Source of the DNA: Megaustenia siamemsis
Lineage: Eukaryota; Mollusca; Gastropoda; Stylommatophora; Ariophantidae
Length of the DNA: 64,000 nt
Direction of reading: 5' to 3'
Assembly: GCA_032433765.1 (NCBI GenBank)
Contig: JAVIAB010000051.1
Span: 78,697,744 to 78,761,743 of the forward strand
Part shown: positions 32,083 through 43,168 of the stretch, piece by piece
Numbering within the stretch: position 1 is the first letter of the stretch
Layout of the letters: each line of letters starts with the position of its first letter
Made by a program: the position numbers and the translations under genes
Notes under the pieces: model-generated
Told to the model about the DNA's origin: nothing
Database searches by the model: none
What the model saw: only the letters and a program-made list of their open reading frames with translations

Positions 32083-34928
32083 ACGAGTCTCCCTCAACAT
32101 TAGATAAACAGAATACACTGCATGTAGTGATAGAAGAAACTAGTCTCCCTCCAAACTAGATAAACAGAATACACTGCATGTAATGATAGCAGAAACCAGT
32201 CCCCCTCCAAACTAGATAAACAGAATACACTGCATGTAATGACAGCAGAAACCAGTCTCCCTCCAAAACTAGATAAACAGAACACACTTCATGTAGTGAT
32301 AGAAGAAACGAGTCTCCAACCAAAAACTAGATAAACAGAATACACTTCATTTAATGATAGCAGAAACTAGTCCCCATTCAAAACTAGATAAACAGAATAC
32401 ACTTCATGTAGTGATAGCAGAAACGAGACTCCCTCCAAAACTAGATAAACAGAATACACCTCATGTAGTGATAGCAGAAACTAGTCCCCATCCAAAACTA
32501 GATAAACAGAATACACTTTATGTAGTGATAGCAGAAACTAGTCCCCCTCCAAAACTAGTTAAACAGAATACACTTCATGTAGTGATAGCAGAAACTAATC
32601 CCCCTCCAAAACTAGATAAACAGAATACACTTCATGTAGTGATAGCAGAAACTAATCCCCCTCCAAAACTAGATAAACAGAATACACCTCATGTAGTGAT
32701 AGCAGAAACTAGTCCCCATCCAAAACTAGATAAACAGAATACACTTCATGTAGTGATAGCAGAAACTAATCCCCCTCCAAAACTAGATAAACAGAATACA
32801 CTTCATGTAGTGATAGCAGAAACTAGTCCCCCTCCAAAACTAGATAAACAGAATACACCTCATGTAATGATAGCAGAAACTAGTCCCCATCCAAAACTAG
32901 ATAAAAAGAACACACTTCATGTAGTGATAGCAGAAACTAGTCCCCCTCCAAAACTAGATAAACAGAATACACTTCATGTAGTGATAGCAGAAACTAGTCC
33001 CCCTCCAAAACTAGATAAACAGAATACACTTCATGTAGTGATAGCAGAAACTAGTCCCTCTCCAAAACTAGATAAACAGAACACACTTCATGTAGTTACA
33101 GCAGAAACTAGTCCCCATCCAAAACTAGATAAACAGAATACACTGCATATAGTGATGGCGGAAACTAGTCCACCTCCAAAACTAGATAAACAGAATACAC
33201 TTGATTTAGTGATAGCAGAAACGAGACCCCCTCCAAAACTAGATAAACAGAATACACTTCATGTAGTGATAGCAGAAACGAGACCCCCTCCAAAACTAGA
33301 TAAACAGAATACACTTCATGTAGTGATAGCAGAAACGAGACTCCCTCCAAAACTAGATAAACAGAATACACCTCATGTAGTGATAGCAGAAACTAGTCCC
33401 CATCCAAAACTAGATAAACAGAATACACTTTATGTAGTGATAGCAGAAACTAGTCCCCCTCCAAAACTAGATAAACAGAATACACTTCATGTAGTGATAG
33501 CAGAAACTAATCCCCCTCCAAAACTAGATAAACAGAATACACTTCATGTAGTGATAGCAGAAACTAGTCCCCCTCCAAAACTAGATAAACAGAATACACT
33601 TCATGTAGTGATAGCAGAAACTAGTCCCCCTCCAAAACTAGATAAACAGAATACACTTCATGTAGTGATAGCAGAAACGAGACCCCCTCCAAAACTTGAT
33701 AAACAGAACACACTTCATGTAGTTACAGCAGAAACTAGTCCCCATCCAAAACTAGATAAACAGAAAACACTGCATATAGTGATGGCGGAAACTAACCCAC
33801 CTCCAAAACTAGATAAACAGAATACACTTGATTTAGTGATAGCAGAAACGAGACCCCCTCCAAAACTAGATAAACAGAATACACTTCATGTAGTGATAGC
33901 AGAAACGAGACCCCCTCCAAAACTAGATAAACAGAATACACTTCATGTAATGATAGCAGAAACGAGACTCCCTCCAAAACTAGATAAACAGAATACACCT
34001 CATGTAGTGATAGCAGAAACTAGTCCCCATCCAAAACTAGATAAACATAATACACTTCATGTAGTGATAGCAGAAACTAGTCCCCCTCCAAAACTAGATA
34101 AACAGAATACACTTGATTTAGTGATAGCAGAAACGAGACCCCCTCCAAAACTAGATAAACAGAATACACTTCATGTAGTGATAGCAGAAACGAGACTCCC
34201 TCCAAAACTAGATAAACAGAATACACCTCATGTAGTGATAGCAGAAACTAGTCCCCATCCAAAACTAGATAAACAGAATACACTTCATGTAATGATAGCA
34301 GAAACTAGTCCCCCTCCAAAACTAGATAAACAGAATACACCTCATGTAGTGATAGCAGAAACTAGTCCCCATCCAAAACTAGATAAACAGAATACACTTC
34401 ATGTAGTGATAGCAGAAACGAGACCCCCTCCAAAATTAGATAAACAGAATACACTTCGTGTAGTGATAACAGAAACGAGACTCCCTCCAAAACTAGATAA
34501 ACAGAATACACTTCATGTAGTGATAGCAGAAACTAGTCCCTCTCCAAAACTAGATAAACAGAATACACTTCATGTAGTGATAGCAGAAACGAGACCCCCT
34601 CCAAAACTAGATAAACAGAATACACTTCATGTAGTGATAGCAGAAACTAGTCCCCCTCGAAAACTAGATAAACAGAATACACTTCATGTAGTGATAGCAG
34701 AAACTAGTCCCCCTCCAAAACTAGATAAACAGAATACACTTCATGTAGTGATAGCAGAAACGAGACCCCCTCCAAAACTAGATAAACAGAATACACTCCA
34801 TGTAGTGATAGCAGAAACTAGTCGCCCTCCAAAATTATATAAACAGAATACACTTCATGTAGTGATAGCAGAAACTAGTCGCCCTCCAAAATTATATAAA
34901 CAGAATACACTTCATGTAGTGATAGTTC
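32083..34928. repeat. 57-bp minisatellite, about 50 units, with a higher-order repeat
   Basis: Core AAACTAGATAAACAGAATAC, with the variable segment ACTAGTCCCC / ACGAGACCCC. Most units are 57 bp; the leftmost are 56 bp and out of frame. From 32354 a plus-strand frame stays open for 862 codons as a 19-residue repeat (IAETSPPPKLDKQNTLHVV). Variants replace residues (S/R/N, P/H/L/S) with no sign of synonymous bias, and no promoter, splice site or signal peptide is seen. A block of 11 units (627 bp) is present twice, offset about 33060 and 33690. Confidence 0.96.
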
Positions 34929-34942
34929 CAAGCACTTTATGA

Positions 34943-35289
34943 AACAACGGAGCAGCAGTGCTAAAGCTCAAGTGCCTACGTCATGTTTGACTAAAAACAA
35001 AGACTCAAAATAAAACGAAAACACGGTTATGTGCTGTCTCGCGTTCTTTGCTGTCTGAGAACAGGACAAGGGCAAAAATAAATCTCACAGAAGACTGCAG
35101 CAATGCACTCCGCGAGGGAAAGCCAAAGAGGGACAGAAGAAAGACAACCTGGCACAGTGGGAACCTGTGAGCTAGACAATCCTGCAAAGAAAGGCCACGA
35201 AGTAAAGGAACTTATTTTGTTGCCTTACAAGACGCAACACGGCTCACCAGCCACTGACTAGATGGTCAGTCGGAAATGAAAAGTTCTCT
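34943..35289. other. unique sequence
   Basis: No supported gene or repeat. A short stretch near 35110-35165 reads REGKPKRDRRKTTWHSG on the plus strand and might be a LINE C-terminal relic, but it is too short to call. Confidence 0.3.
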
Positions 35290-36345
35290 ATTTCTTCATT
35301 TTCTCTTGTATGTAGTTCCGGTGTCGAGGAAGATAAAAAGTCATGGTTCTCTCCCTTCTGGTAGCTTCACTCATTGTCACTTAATGTTATAGAGCATTTT
35401 TGATGTTGTCTGTCCCTCTTACTATGGGTTGGCCTCTTGTTTTTCTGTCCTCCCTTCTTTTAATATATGCCTTGTGTGGTAAGGAATCGACATTCTATCA
35501 CGATGGGAAAACCAGTTTATTTGTTGTTTTTGTATGTAGCTAAGGATTAGTTCGGGAGCCGCGATAGTTCAGTGGCTAGAGAACTGGACTACAAAGGACA
35601 AGAGGTAGGGTTCGATCCTAACCGACGGCTTCCAGGTTCACCCAGCTTTTAATGGGTACCGAATTTTTTTTCCAGGAAAGTAAGCGGGCGTAATACCGAC
35701 CACATTACCCAAAAATCATGTGCTGAAGGTCAGTAGAATCTATAGTCACTAACACCATATTCCCTATACGCCACTTGGCGTGACGCGGGTACTTTAATTT
35801 TTACTTTAGGATTAGTTCAATGCCTACCCAATATCTAATAATGTCATTTCTGAATCTGTCTGTTATGATCGCTCCAAACACTTTTCTCAGACATCGCATC
35901 TATGTAATGACAAGCTTTCTTTTGTAATTAGTCGTAAGTGACTATGTTTGGCATTGGTCGCACAATGTGGGAATGAATACACTCTGTATACGATGTGTCT
36001 TGGTGGTAATAGGTATTGTTTTGTATTAAGTATAAGGGATAGCTGTACCAATATTTGGTTTGCCCTGCATCACATGTCTATTTCTTTATCGATGTTACCA
36101 TATTCAGATAATGTTGTTCCCAAATATTTAAAGTTTGTTACTTGTTTAACTGTTTTATAACTTTATGTTTTTAATGTCTTCTTTTTTCTTCCTGTTGATA
36201 TAATTTCTGTGTTTTTTTCCCAAGTGTTATTCATTTTACATTCTTTATTCAAGAACAGCAGATGTTGTTGAAGTTCTGTTTCTTTGAAAGCTACAATGAC
36301 CTTATCGTCAGCAAAAAGTAGTTCATTGATATCTTCTCACTGTTG
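35290..36345 (-). mobile_element. LINE B-like copy, split by SINE-1
   Basis: Minus strand: LLFADDKVIVAFKETELQQH (catalytic FADD, about 36290-36345), NKECKMNNTWEKNTEIIS, VTNFKYLGTTLSEYGNIDKE, then beyond the SINE QKQQINWFSHRDRMS and ILKEGRTEKQEANP. Stops and frameshifts are scattered. It starts just upstream of the catalytic motif, so it is 5'-truncated. SINE-1 at 35554-35807 interrupts it. Confidence 0.83.
35554..35807 (+). mobile_element. SINE-1, full-length, 11-bp TSD, inside a LINE
   Basis: Complete SINE-1 from GGGAGCCGCGATAGTTCAGT to a TTTAATTTTTACTT tail. A perfect TSD, AGGATTAGTTC, lies at 35543-35553 and 35808-35818. The host is the minus-strand LINE B-like copy. Confidence 0.95.
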
Positions 36346-36684
36346 TAGAATGAAAGAACAAACAATAGAAAAACGGCATGCAAGAGCAGCTTATGCCATC
36401 ACACGATGATCGAAGTGAACATCAAAAAGAAGTAAACCACTATAGCATGTCGAGAAACTGTGCGATGATGTTCAAGTGTGTGGCACTCTGCAAACAACAA
36501 CTGAGATATATTACAAGGACATAGAGAGACGTATCGGCCGCTGGCTTCCTTTGCTAATCATAAAAAAATAAAATGATAATAGTGTCAGCTGTCTGTTCGA
36601 TTTACTCTTCAGATTTGTGATCTTTTTTCCCTCTTAGTTGTCCACGACGAAGACTCTGAGTTGAGACGTTGAATAGTTCTGCCT
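36346..36684. other. unique sequence
   Basis: No TE or array. Probably DNA just downstream of the minus-strand gene end proposed at 36704-36973. Confidence 0.35.
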
Positions 36685-36690
36685 TTTATT
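36685..36690 (-). terminator. AATAAA poly(A) signal
   Basis: TTTATT on the plus strand, i.e. AATAAA on the minus strand, begins 14 nt after the stop codon of the candidate terminal exon. The spacing implies a very short 3' UTR. Confidence 0.4.
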
Positions 36691-36703
36691 TTCAACAACT
36701 CTC

Positions 36704-36973
36704 TCAAACATCGTTGGTTGATCTTTTATTGAGATAATAGTAATCAGCATTTCTTTGAGTTCGTGTAATCATCTTTGTCACTGTGACCAAATTTAACAAT
36801 ATAAAAGAGACATTCACCAATTTTACCACCTGTACAAGTCCTAGCAAGACGAACATTTTGTCAACAAAGATGATATTGAACACAATAGTGCAGCATGTCA
36901 ATGAAATGGCAGAGCTTGACATCCCAAACAGGAAAACAAAGAAGGAGATGAACAAATGATATAAATTTAAATC
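36704..36973 (-). CDS. candidate terminal exon of a multi-pass membrane protein
   Basis: Minus strand: 3' splice site TTGTCACCCATTCTCAG, then 270 nt in phase 0 encoding 89 residues and TGA. Two hydrophobic segments are clear: about residues 5-35 (HLFISFFVFLFG, SSAISLTCCTIVFNIIFV) and 37-63 (MFVLLGLVQVVKLV, NVSFILLNLVTV). They are followed by a polar tail with KMITRTQRNADYYYLNKR. Third codon positions favour C and G (TTC, GTC, CTG, GAC) against an AT-rich background. AATAAA lies 14 nt beyond the stop. I read this as the last exon of a host membrane protein, the tail being cytoplasmic (positively charged). I do not recognise the family. Upstream exons would lie beyond 37 kb, where minisatellites fill the DNA. 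Confidence 0.5.
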   Translation of the reverse strand, partial: DLNLYHLFISFFVFLFGMSSSAISLTCCTIVFNIIFVDKMFVLLGLVQVVKLVNVSFILLNLVTVTKMITRTQRNADYYYLNKRSTNDV

Positions 36974-37074
36974 CTGAGAATGGGTGACAATTAAATCAAG
37001 CGCGGCAAGAGTAACTAATATTTACGTCTGCCTTACTCTCATCTCAAAACGTCACAGCAATTATTAAATGCTCT

Positions 37075-38008
37075 TATCCCTAATTCAACTGCAACTCTAA
37101 CTACTCCATCTCTAATTATACAGCAAATCTAAATGCTGTAATCTCTTCTTCAACAGCAATTCTGTTTTCATCTATAGTTCAACAGCAATTCTGTTTTCAT
37201 CTATAGTTCAACAGCAATTCTGTTTTCATCTATAGTTCAACAGCAATTCTGTTTTCATCTATAGTTCAACAGCAATTCTGTTTTCATCTATAGTTCAACA
37301 GCAATTCTGTTTTCATCTATAGTTCAACAGCAATTCTGTTTTCATCTATAATTCAACAGCAACTCTATTTTCATCTCTACTTCAATAGCAACTCTGTTCT
37401 CATCTGTAATTCAACAGCAACTCTGTTGTCATCTATAATTCAACAACAACTCTGTTGTCATCTATAATTCAACAACAACTCCGTTGTCATCTATAATTCA
37501 ACACAGCAACTCCGTTGTCATCTATAATTCAACAACAACTCTGTTGTCATCTATAATTCAACAACAAATCTATAATTCAACAACAACTCCGTTGTCATCT
37601 ATAATTCAACAACAACTCCGTTGTCATCTATAATTCAACAACAACTCCGTTGTCATCTATAATTCAACAACAACTCTGTTGTCATCTATAATTCAACAAC
37701 TCTGTTGTCATCTATAATTCAACAACAACTCTGTTGTCATCTATAATTCAACAACAACTCTGTTGTCATCTATAATTCAACAGCAACTCTATTTTCATCT
37801 CTACTTCAATAGCAACTCTTTTCTCATCTGTAATTCAACAGCAACTCTGTTGTCATCTATAATTCAACAACAACTCTGTTTTCATCTATAATTCAACAAC
37901 AACTCTTTTGTCATCTATAATTCAACAGCAACTCTGTTTTCATCTCTAATTCAACAGCAACTCTGTTTTCATCTCTAATTCAACAGAAACTCTAACTGCT
38001 TTCACCTA
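37075..38008. repeat. 29-bp minisatellite (CAACAGCAACTCTGTTTTCATC type)
   Basis: About 32 units of 29 bp with two main subfamilies: CTATAGTTCAACAGCAATTC (left) and CTATAATTCAACAACAACTC (right). If the exon at 36704-36973 is real, this lies in its upstream intron. Confidence 0.95.
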
Positions 38009-38354
38009 TAACTCAGTGACGGCTGATTGTCTCTCTAAAGCTCGCCAATCCAATCCAAGACATACTACCAGGAGCATCTATGTTTGATTGACCCTCAAAC
38101 TCAGACTAAGTCGAAATCCGGCTTCTACCGATGACTCTACTTTCTACGTCACCCAACATTTTGTCAACAACAACAACAGCAAAACTCATTGTATCTTACA
38201 CTGTTTTGTTCTTTTGTTTATGACCAACGATATTTCTTTGTACTACTTTATTGTCCCAGGTTGAGAATTTCCTGTACGTTAGTAATGTGCTGAGTGTATT
38301 ACTTCATAGCAACGAGTGTATTTATGTACAAATTAATGAGTCGAAAGTAATTCG
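38009..38354. other. unique spacer
   Basis: No feature recognised. Confidence 0.35.
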
Positions 38355-38602
38355 AATAAGTCGAAGCAAGTAATGAGGTGAGTAAAATCCATAGCAAATA
38401 ATGAGGTGAGTATTAACCAGAGCAAGTAGTGAAGTGAGTATTATCCATAGCTAGTAATGAGGTGAGTATTGTCCATAGCAAGTAATTAGGTGAGTGTTAT
38501 CTATAGCAAGTAATGAGATGAGTGCTATCCATAACAAGTAATGAGTTGAGTATTATCCACAGCAAGTGATGAGGTAAGTATTATCCACAGCAATTAATGA
38601 GA
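38355..38602. repeat. 28-bp minisatellite (GCAAGTAATGAGGTGAGTAT)
   Basis: About nine diverged units of 28 bp, ending in TATCCATA or close variants. Contains GGTGAGTAT in many units, a 5' splice-site-like word repeated by chance. Confidence 0.9.
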
Positions 38603-38689
38603 TGCGTGAAGTGATTAAAGCGGGAAAAGGAGGGAGGGGAGGAAATCAAATACCACGGGAGTCTAGTGGCAAACCATAATTCACAAGCA

Positions 38690-39300
38690 GCAAAAATAAG
38701 TTCAAAGATCCAACAAAGTTTGTCAAATCATCGGACAGATGTCATCACTAATATCCAAAGTTTGTCAAATCATCGGACAGATGTCATCACTAATATCCAA
38801 AGTTTGTCAAATCATCGGACAGATGTCATCACTAATATCCAAAGTTTGTCAAACATCGGACAGATGTCATCACTAATATCCAAAGTTTGTCAAATCATCG
38901 GACAGATGTCATCACTAATATCCAAAGTTTGTCAAATCATCGGACAGATGTCATCACTAATATCCAAAGTTTGTCAAATCATCGGACAGATGTCATCACT
39001 AATATCCAAAGTTTGTCAAATCATCGGACAGATGTCATCACTAATATCCAAAGTTTGTCAAATCATCGGACAGGTGTCATCACTAATATCCAAAGTTTGT
39101 CAAATCATCGGACAGATGTCATCACTAATATCCAAAAATGGAATAACACTAGAGGCAAACGGACACTCTACATCACAACCTTCAATCCAACTCAGTGCTG
39201 CCAACGCCAGACCTGGACTCTTAATTCAAGAACAATAAGTAAATGTGTTATAAGCATAACAGGTGAACAGCCAAAGAAATAAGATCACGAATGAAGAACT
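38690..39300 (+). mobile_element. LINE B-like fragment whose RT region expanded into an array
   Basis: The array at 38716-39136 encodes SKVCQIIGQMSSLI per unit, and the DNA after it continues ISKNGITLEAN, then (one frame over) LYITTFNPTQCCQRQTWTLN. This aligns collinearly with the LINE B post-RT region at about 59910-60060: NKACQVIGQVSTLLKNKAIT, TEAK and IYKYIFLPTLCYQ, then NWTLDSRIRK. The array is therefore an in-place expansion of LINE coding sequence. The right part is decayed with frame breaks to about 39300. Confidence 0.78.
38716..39136. repeat. 42-bp minisatellite derived from LINE B coding sequence
   Basis: Ten units of 42 bp, core GTTTGTCAAATCATCGGACA, nearly identical (one 41-bp unit near 38850, one A-to-G near 39073). 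42 is 14 codons, so the LINE frame is kept through most of the array. Confidence 0.96.
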
Positions 39301-39490
39301 AAAAGAAACGCTAGAAATGCACTGGGCCACTGGCGCAGAACACAGTGCAACGTTTTAACGGGTGTTCAATCAGAGTGGATCTGGCAGACTCTAATTGTGA
39401 TGTTCTGTCTGTGGGGGCGATCAACGCACTTAACCTGACAGCTGACTTCATGTGAGAGTCTGGAATCCTACTCTGATTGAGTCCTGATCG
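39301..39490. other. unique spacer
   Basis: No feature recognised. Confidence 0.35.
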
Positions 39491-39491
39491 C

Positions 39492-39492
<1 letters not shown>

Positions 39493-39537
<45 letters not shown>
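39493..39537. repeat. TA dinucleotide microsatellite
   Basis: About 22 perfect TA units. Confidence 0.96.
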
Positions 39538-39539
<2 letters not shown>

Positions 39540-39669
39540 ATCATTATCCTACCCACCCTCATACCCTTCTTTTAAGGAATGAAGAACAAACTCGGCAATG
39601 TCCTCTTTGTCCAGAGTCAGGCCACACACAGTGTCATAGCTTCCAGCGATATTAAAGGCTACTATCCAT

Positions 39670-40250
39670 CTACACATTGTTTTCAAAATTCCCTTTGCAA
39701 CAATCTCACTTACTGTCTATCTCTTTCCCAAAATGATATATCTGAATATGTATTAAATCTCCTGCTGATATCTCGAAGGATTGTTTCCGTCTACAATCTG
39801 TTAACATTAATGTGACGGAAATTAACGTGGTATAACAGACATTGAGAACATGAAATATTTTCTAAGAAGACAAATTTGGTTCAAATAGCTTCATATCACT
39901 AAATCATTTATCTATATGGCTGTTGAAGCTGTTCGGGGTGACAGACGATTGTAAATTGGCGCGGCAATAAATGGAAAAATTATAAATTTGAAGGAAATGT
40001 AATACAGGCAAAAGAATAGTTAGGAGAAAGGGCTCACCCTGGTTACCAATCAAGTCTTTTGTTATTATTTTCTTTTTTGTTATTCATCATTCGCTCTGCG
40101 AGATGAGTTTCTTGCGTCGCAGTTCATAACCAATTGTCTTTCGACCCGACATATCATACTTCATCCAGTAGCTAATGAAGAGTTATTTTCTTTCTCTCTT
40201 TGATACTTTCTCACTTTGACAAATGTAGGCCATACTCATTCCTGGACCAG
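39670..40250. repeat. interspersed repeat shared with 46590-46920
   Basis: 39675-39790 matches 46600-46700 in the same orientation (TTTTCAAAATTC, TTTGCAACAATCTCAC, AAAATGATAT). 40185-40240 matches 46850-46915 in the opposite orientation (CTTTGATAC, TCACTTTGACAAATG). The middle is unlike. Nature unknown. Confidence 0.55.
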
Positions 40251-40319
40251 CACGTAAAGGTTCAGGAGGGGATTTGTCAGCTTTGGTTTGTTAAAAGCTG
40301 TTAACCCGTTCGCAGCACA

Positions 40320-40600
40320 TGATTGTGAGCTGTTTTTTTTTTTTTTATTCGGAACGTGTTTCGATATTCCGAATTCTTACGATGAAAGATGGTATTGTAT
40401 GACGAAGGACAGTTCAGCTGCGTTCACTTTCGGTGCGGCTACGCCTTATATCTTTTGGCGTGTGCTGTAGCTTCTATAGAGTGCAGCTACTTTTCTTTGT
40501 TTGGATCCTTGAATGAGATGAGCTTAATTCGGATGATTCCACTGGCACGGGCGGTTGAACAATTATGGATTTTAATTCGTTTCCGGTGATATCGGGACTT
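40320..40600 (+). repeat. R430 repeat, truncated copy
   Basis: Matches the R430 repeats at 45760-46195 and 53265-53695 from GAGCTG to GGTGATATCGGG; lacks the GGCGG start and the ATAACC tail. Confidence 0.82.
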
Positions 40601-40967
40601 CAGACTAAGTTTAACCATCTAATGCGAATTTGAAGTGCACAAGTGGCAGGTAGAAATCAATCACAAATTATTCAATCTCTTTGTATGACCACAGCTTTCT
40701 ATTGTACTAATAAAGCCGGCGGGCTGAAGTGAATCACCAAAGTTTGGGACTTTTTCTGCTTTGCGACGAGCAGGGTAAAATGACGGCAGCTGTTTATAGC
40801 TCGCATAGCTGAAGGCTTCACAAACTTTTCGTTATTTCGGGATTTCCCTCTAAGCCGTAGGCCTTAGTTAAACTATAGATGGTTGTGGTATGAGAGAGAT
40901 AGGTCTTTTACAATTGTACTATGTCTAATAATAGATAACCCTGTCTCTCCACAAACTTTCTATCCCT
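40601..40967. other. unique spacer
   Basis: No feature recognised. Leads into the left part of the interrupted 39-bp array. Confidence 0.35.
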
Positions 40968-41042
40968 ATAGTTACATATATTTTCTATTGTTGACTTTCC
41001 ATCTCTACAGTTATCCATATTTTCTATTGATCTATCTATATT
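40968..41042. repeat. left remnant of the 39-bp array
   Basis: About two units (TATTTTCTATTGTTGACTTT, CCATCTCTACAGTTA) identical in type to the array at 43169-43730. A LINE at 41043-43168 separates them. Confidence 0.88.
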
Positions 41043-43168
41043 TCGTTCGCTTGAAGTATTGTCTATATCAGCAATGTCGTTTCCTGTATGAATTTTACTG
41101 TCTTTTGTAATTCTTGCAGTGGCCCATATAGTTTTGTCTGTAGTGTTGTATCTATGGGCCAATGGATTTTCCTCAGTCTACTATATTCAGTGCAGTCTTG
41201 AAGTATGTGTTCAGCAGTCTGGGGCGCCTGTCCACATGTACAAGTAGTTGATGTGCCGATCTTGAATTTTGTATACATGTGACTATGGAGTCGATTGTGT
41301 CCTGTTCTTAGGCGTATAATGATAACTTGTTCATATCTATTCATATTATGAAAGGCATCCTGATTTGGGGCTTGTGGTCCTCTGATTGATTTGATTATCT
41401 GTTTCTTATGATGGTATGTAACTGGTGTATCTAGTTGTGTGCCTGTTGAACCTTCCTTTGCCAACTGATCTGCTTTCTCATTTCTGGTATTCCACAGTGA
41501 GACGGGATCCACTGCAGGGCAACCCTGTGGTGCTTGTAGAGTTCAGTCAATAAGGTCTGCAGATATGGTAATTTTCTGGATTGTAGTGCCTGGAGTACTG
41601 ATCTTGCATCTGTCAAAAACACTACAGGCTGTGGGCTAAGATTACTGTTCAGCTGTTTTTCTATTGCCGACTTTATAGCTTGTATTTCTGCATTATAATT
41701 GTGACAATATTTCCCTGTTGCTATTTTATTCATATCCCTAGTGTTATTTGGGTACTCTATATATGCACCTGCTCCCCCATTCTTTACTGCATTCTGTGCT
41801 GATCCATCTGTGTACACACGGATCCATAGGTCTTGTGGGTATTCTTCATCCAGGAAACTGAGAGTTATTGTTTTTCGCTGTAGACTATTTTGTTCCTCTT
41901 TGTCAACTATTCCTTTCACTTCTGTCCGTATTTGAACTGATAATCCTGATTCATCTGTCCAGGGAGTCTGTTCTGGTATGGGCAGTAGGGGGTTAACAAC
42001 TCTTGGCATGTCTGGTGTTTGTCTACTAATACGCTTGGCTTGATGGATAAAACTGCTTCTCTTAAGTCATCCCAATGCAAGATTTTGGAATCGGTCCTTC
42101 ATTGGATGTCTCGGCATGCATACACATTTTTCTGCCTGTATCAGCACCTTTGTGTCTCTGCGTTCTCTCAGTGCTGGCATCCTCCACAATTTCTCCATCT
42201 CCAATATTGGTGTTGATTTCATTGCTCCTGTGATGACCCTAAGTGCCTGGTTTTGTACTTTATCCAGTTCTTGCAATGTGGTGTTTGATGCTGAGCACCA
42301 TGCGGATGATCCATATTCTAAATGTGGGCGTATACTCTGTTGGTAAACTTTACTGGGTATTTTCCCACTCGCACCCCATGTGGTTCCACACAACTTTCTT
42401 AGAATAGCCAATTTCCTCCTTGCTTTTTGGGTTGCCTTATTTATCTGCTGTTTCCAAGATAGTTTGTTATCAAATGTAACTCCGAGATATGTAGCTTGTA
42501 TGTCTTCTTTCACAGGCTCATTGTTTATGTAGATGGCTCCTGCTTTTTGTTTTGGGGAGAGTGTGAAAAGTGTAGTACTGCATTTGTCTGTATTGATGCT
42601 GATACACCATCTATTTGTCCATGAATTCAGTGCATTCATAGCTCTTTGTAGCAATTTGGAGGCCACTGTTGCATACTCCTCTGTGCACCACATTACCAAG
42701 TCATCTGCATACATTGCCACTTTGATGCCATGTGGTAGTTCAGTAACTAGGTCATTGATGTAGACCAGAAAAAGTGTTGGAGATAGAACCCCTCCTTGTG
42801 GAACGCCCTGGCGCAGTAAGACCTTCTTACTCTTAAGACCATCCAGTTGCACTCTGGCTCTCCTGTTATGCAGGTATGCTTTGACCCATTTGTACATCCT
42901 GCCATTTACTCCATAATTTCTCAGTTTCTTCAAAAGCCCTTCCTTCCATACCTTATCAAATGCTTTCTTTAGGTCTATCCATGCTGCTAGTACCAGTTTC
43001 TTTTCTTGAAAGGCATCTTCAATTTCCCGGGAAAGATAGGTTGCCTGATCTTCGGTAGAGTAACACTGTCTAAAGCCTGCTTGTTGTGGGACAAGGAGAT
43101 TTTCACTTTCCAGGTACCACTGCAGTCTGAGATTGATTATACGTTCCATTGTTTTACACAAACATATA
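41043..43168 (-). mobile_element. I-like LINE (family D) with RT and RNase H, two disabling mutations
   Basis: Minus strand, starting inside RT (CLCKTMERIINLRL). RT blocks follow: WIDLKKAFDKVWKEGL, RQGVPQGGVLSPTLFLVYIN, catalytic MYADDLVMW, then CSTTLFTLSPKQ and YLGVTFDNKLSWKQQI. After QNLALG there is one in-frame TGA (42067-42069); the same frame then runs into an RNase H domain with YTDGSA, NAEIQAIKSA and LTDARSVLQAL. A single-base deletion near 41480 breaks the HCGIP-NEKAD block. The last part has a Cys-Cys-His-Cys motif (CTCGQAPQTAEHILQDC). RNase H after RT marks the I group of non-LTR elements. The endonuclease and first ORF are lost by 5' truncation. Stop of the last frame at about 41063. 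Confidence 0.95.

Noticed and set aside
32354..34942. 862-codon plus-strand frame as a real repetitive protein gene
   Set aside because: The unit length is 57 bp, so frame retention is automatic; variants are mostly non-synonymous, flanking units are out of frame, and there is no start context, signal peptide or splice evidence.
38355..38602. Repeated 5' splice-site words (GGTGAGTAT) as alternative donors
   Set aside because: They are part of each 28-bp unit; no exon-like frame precedes them.
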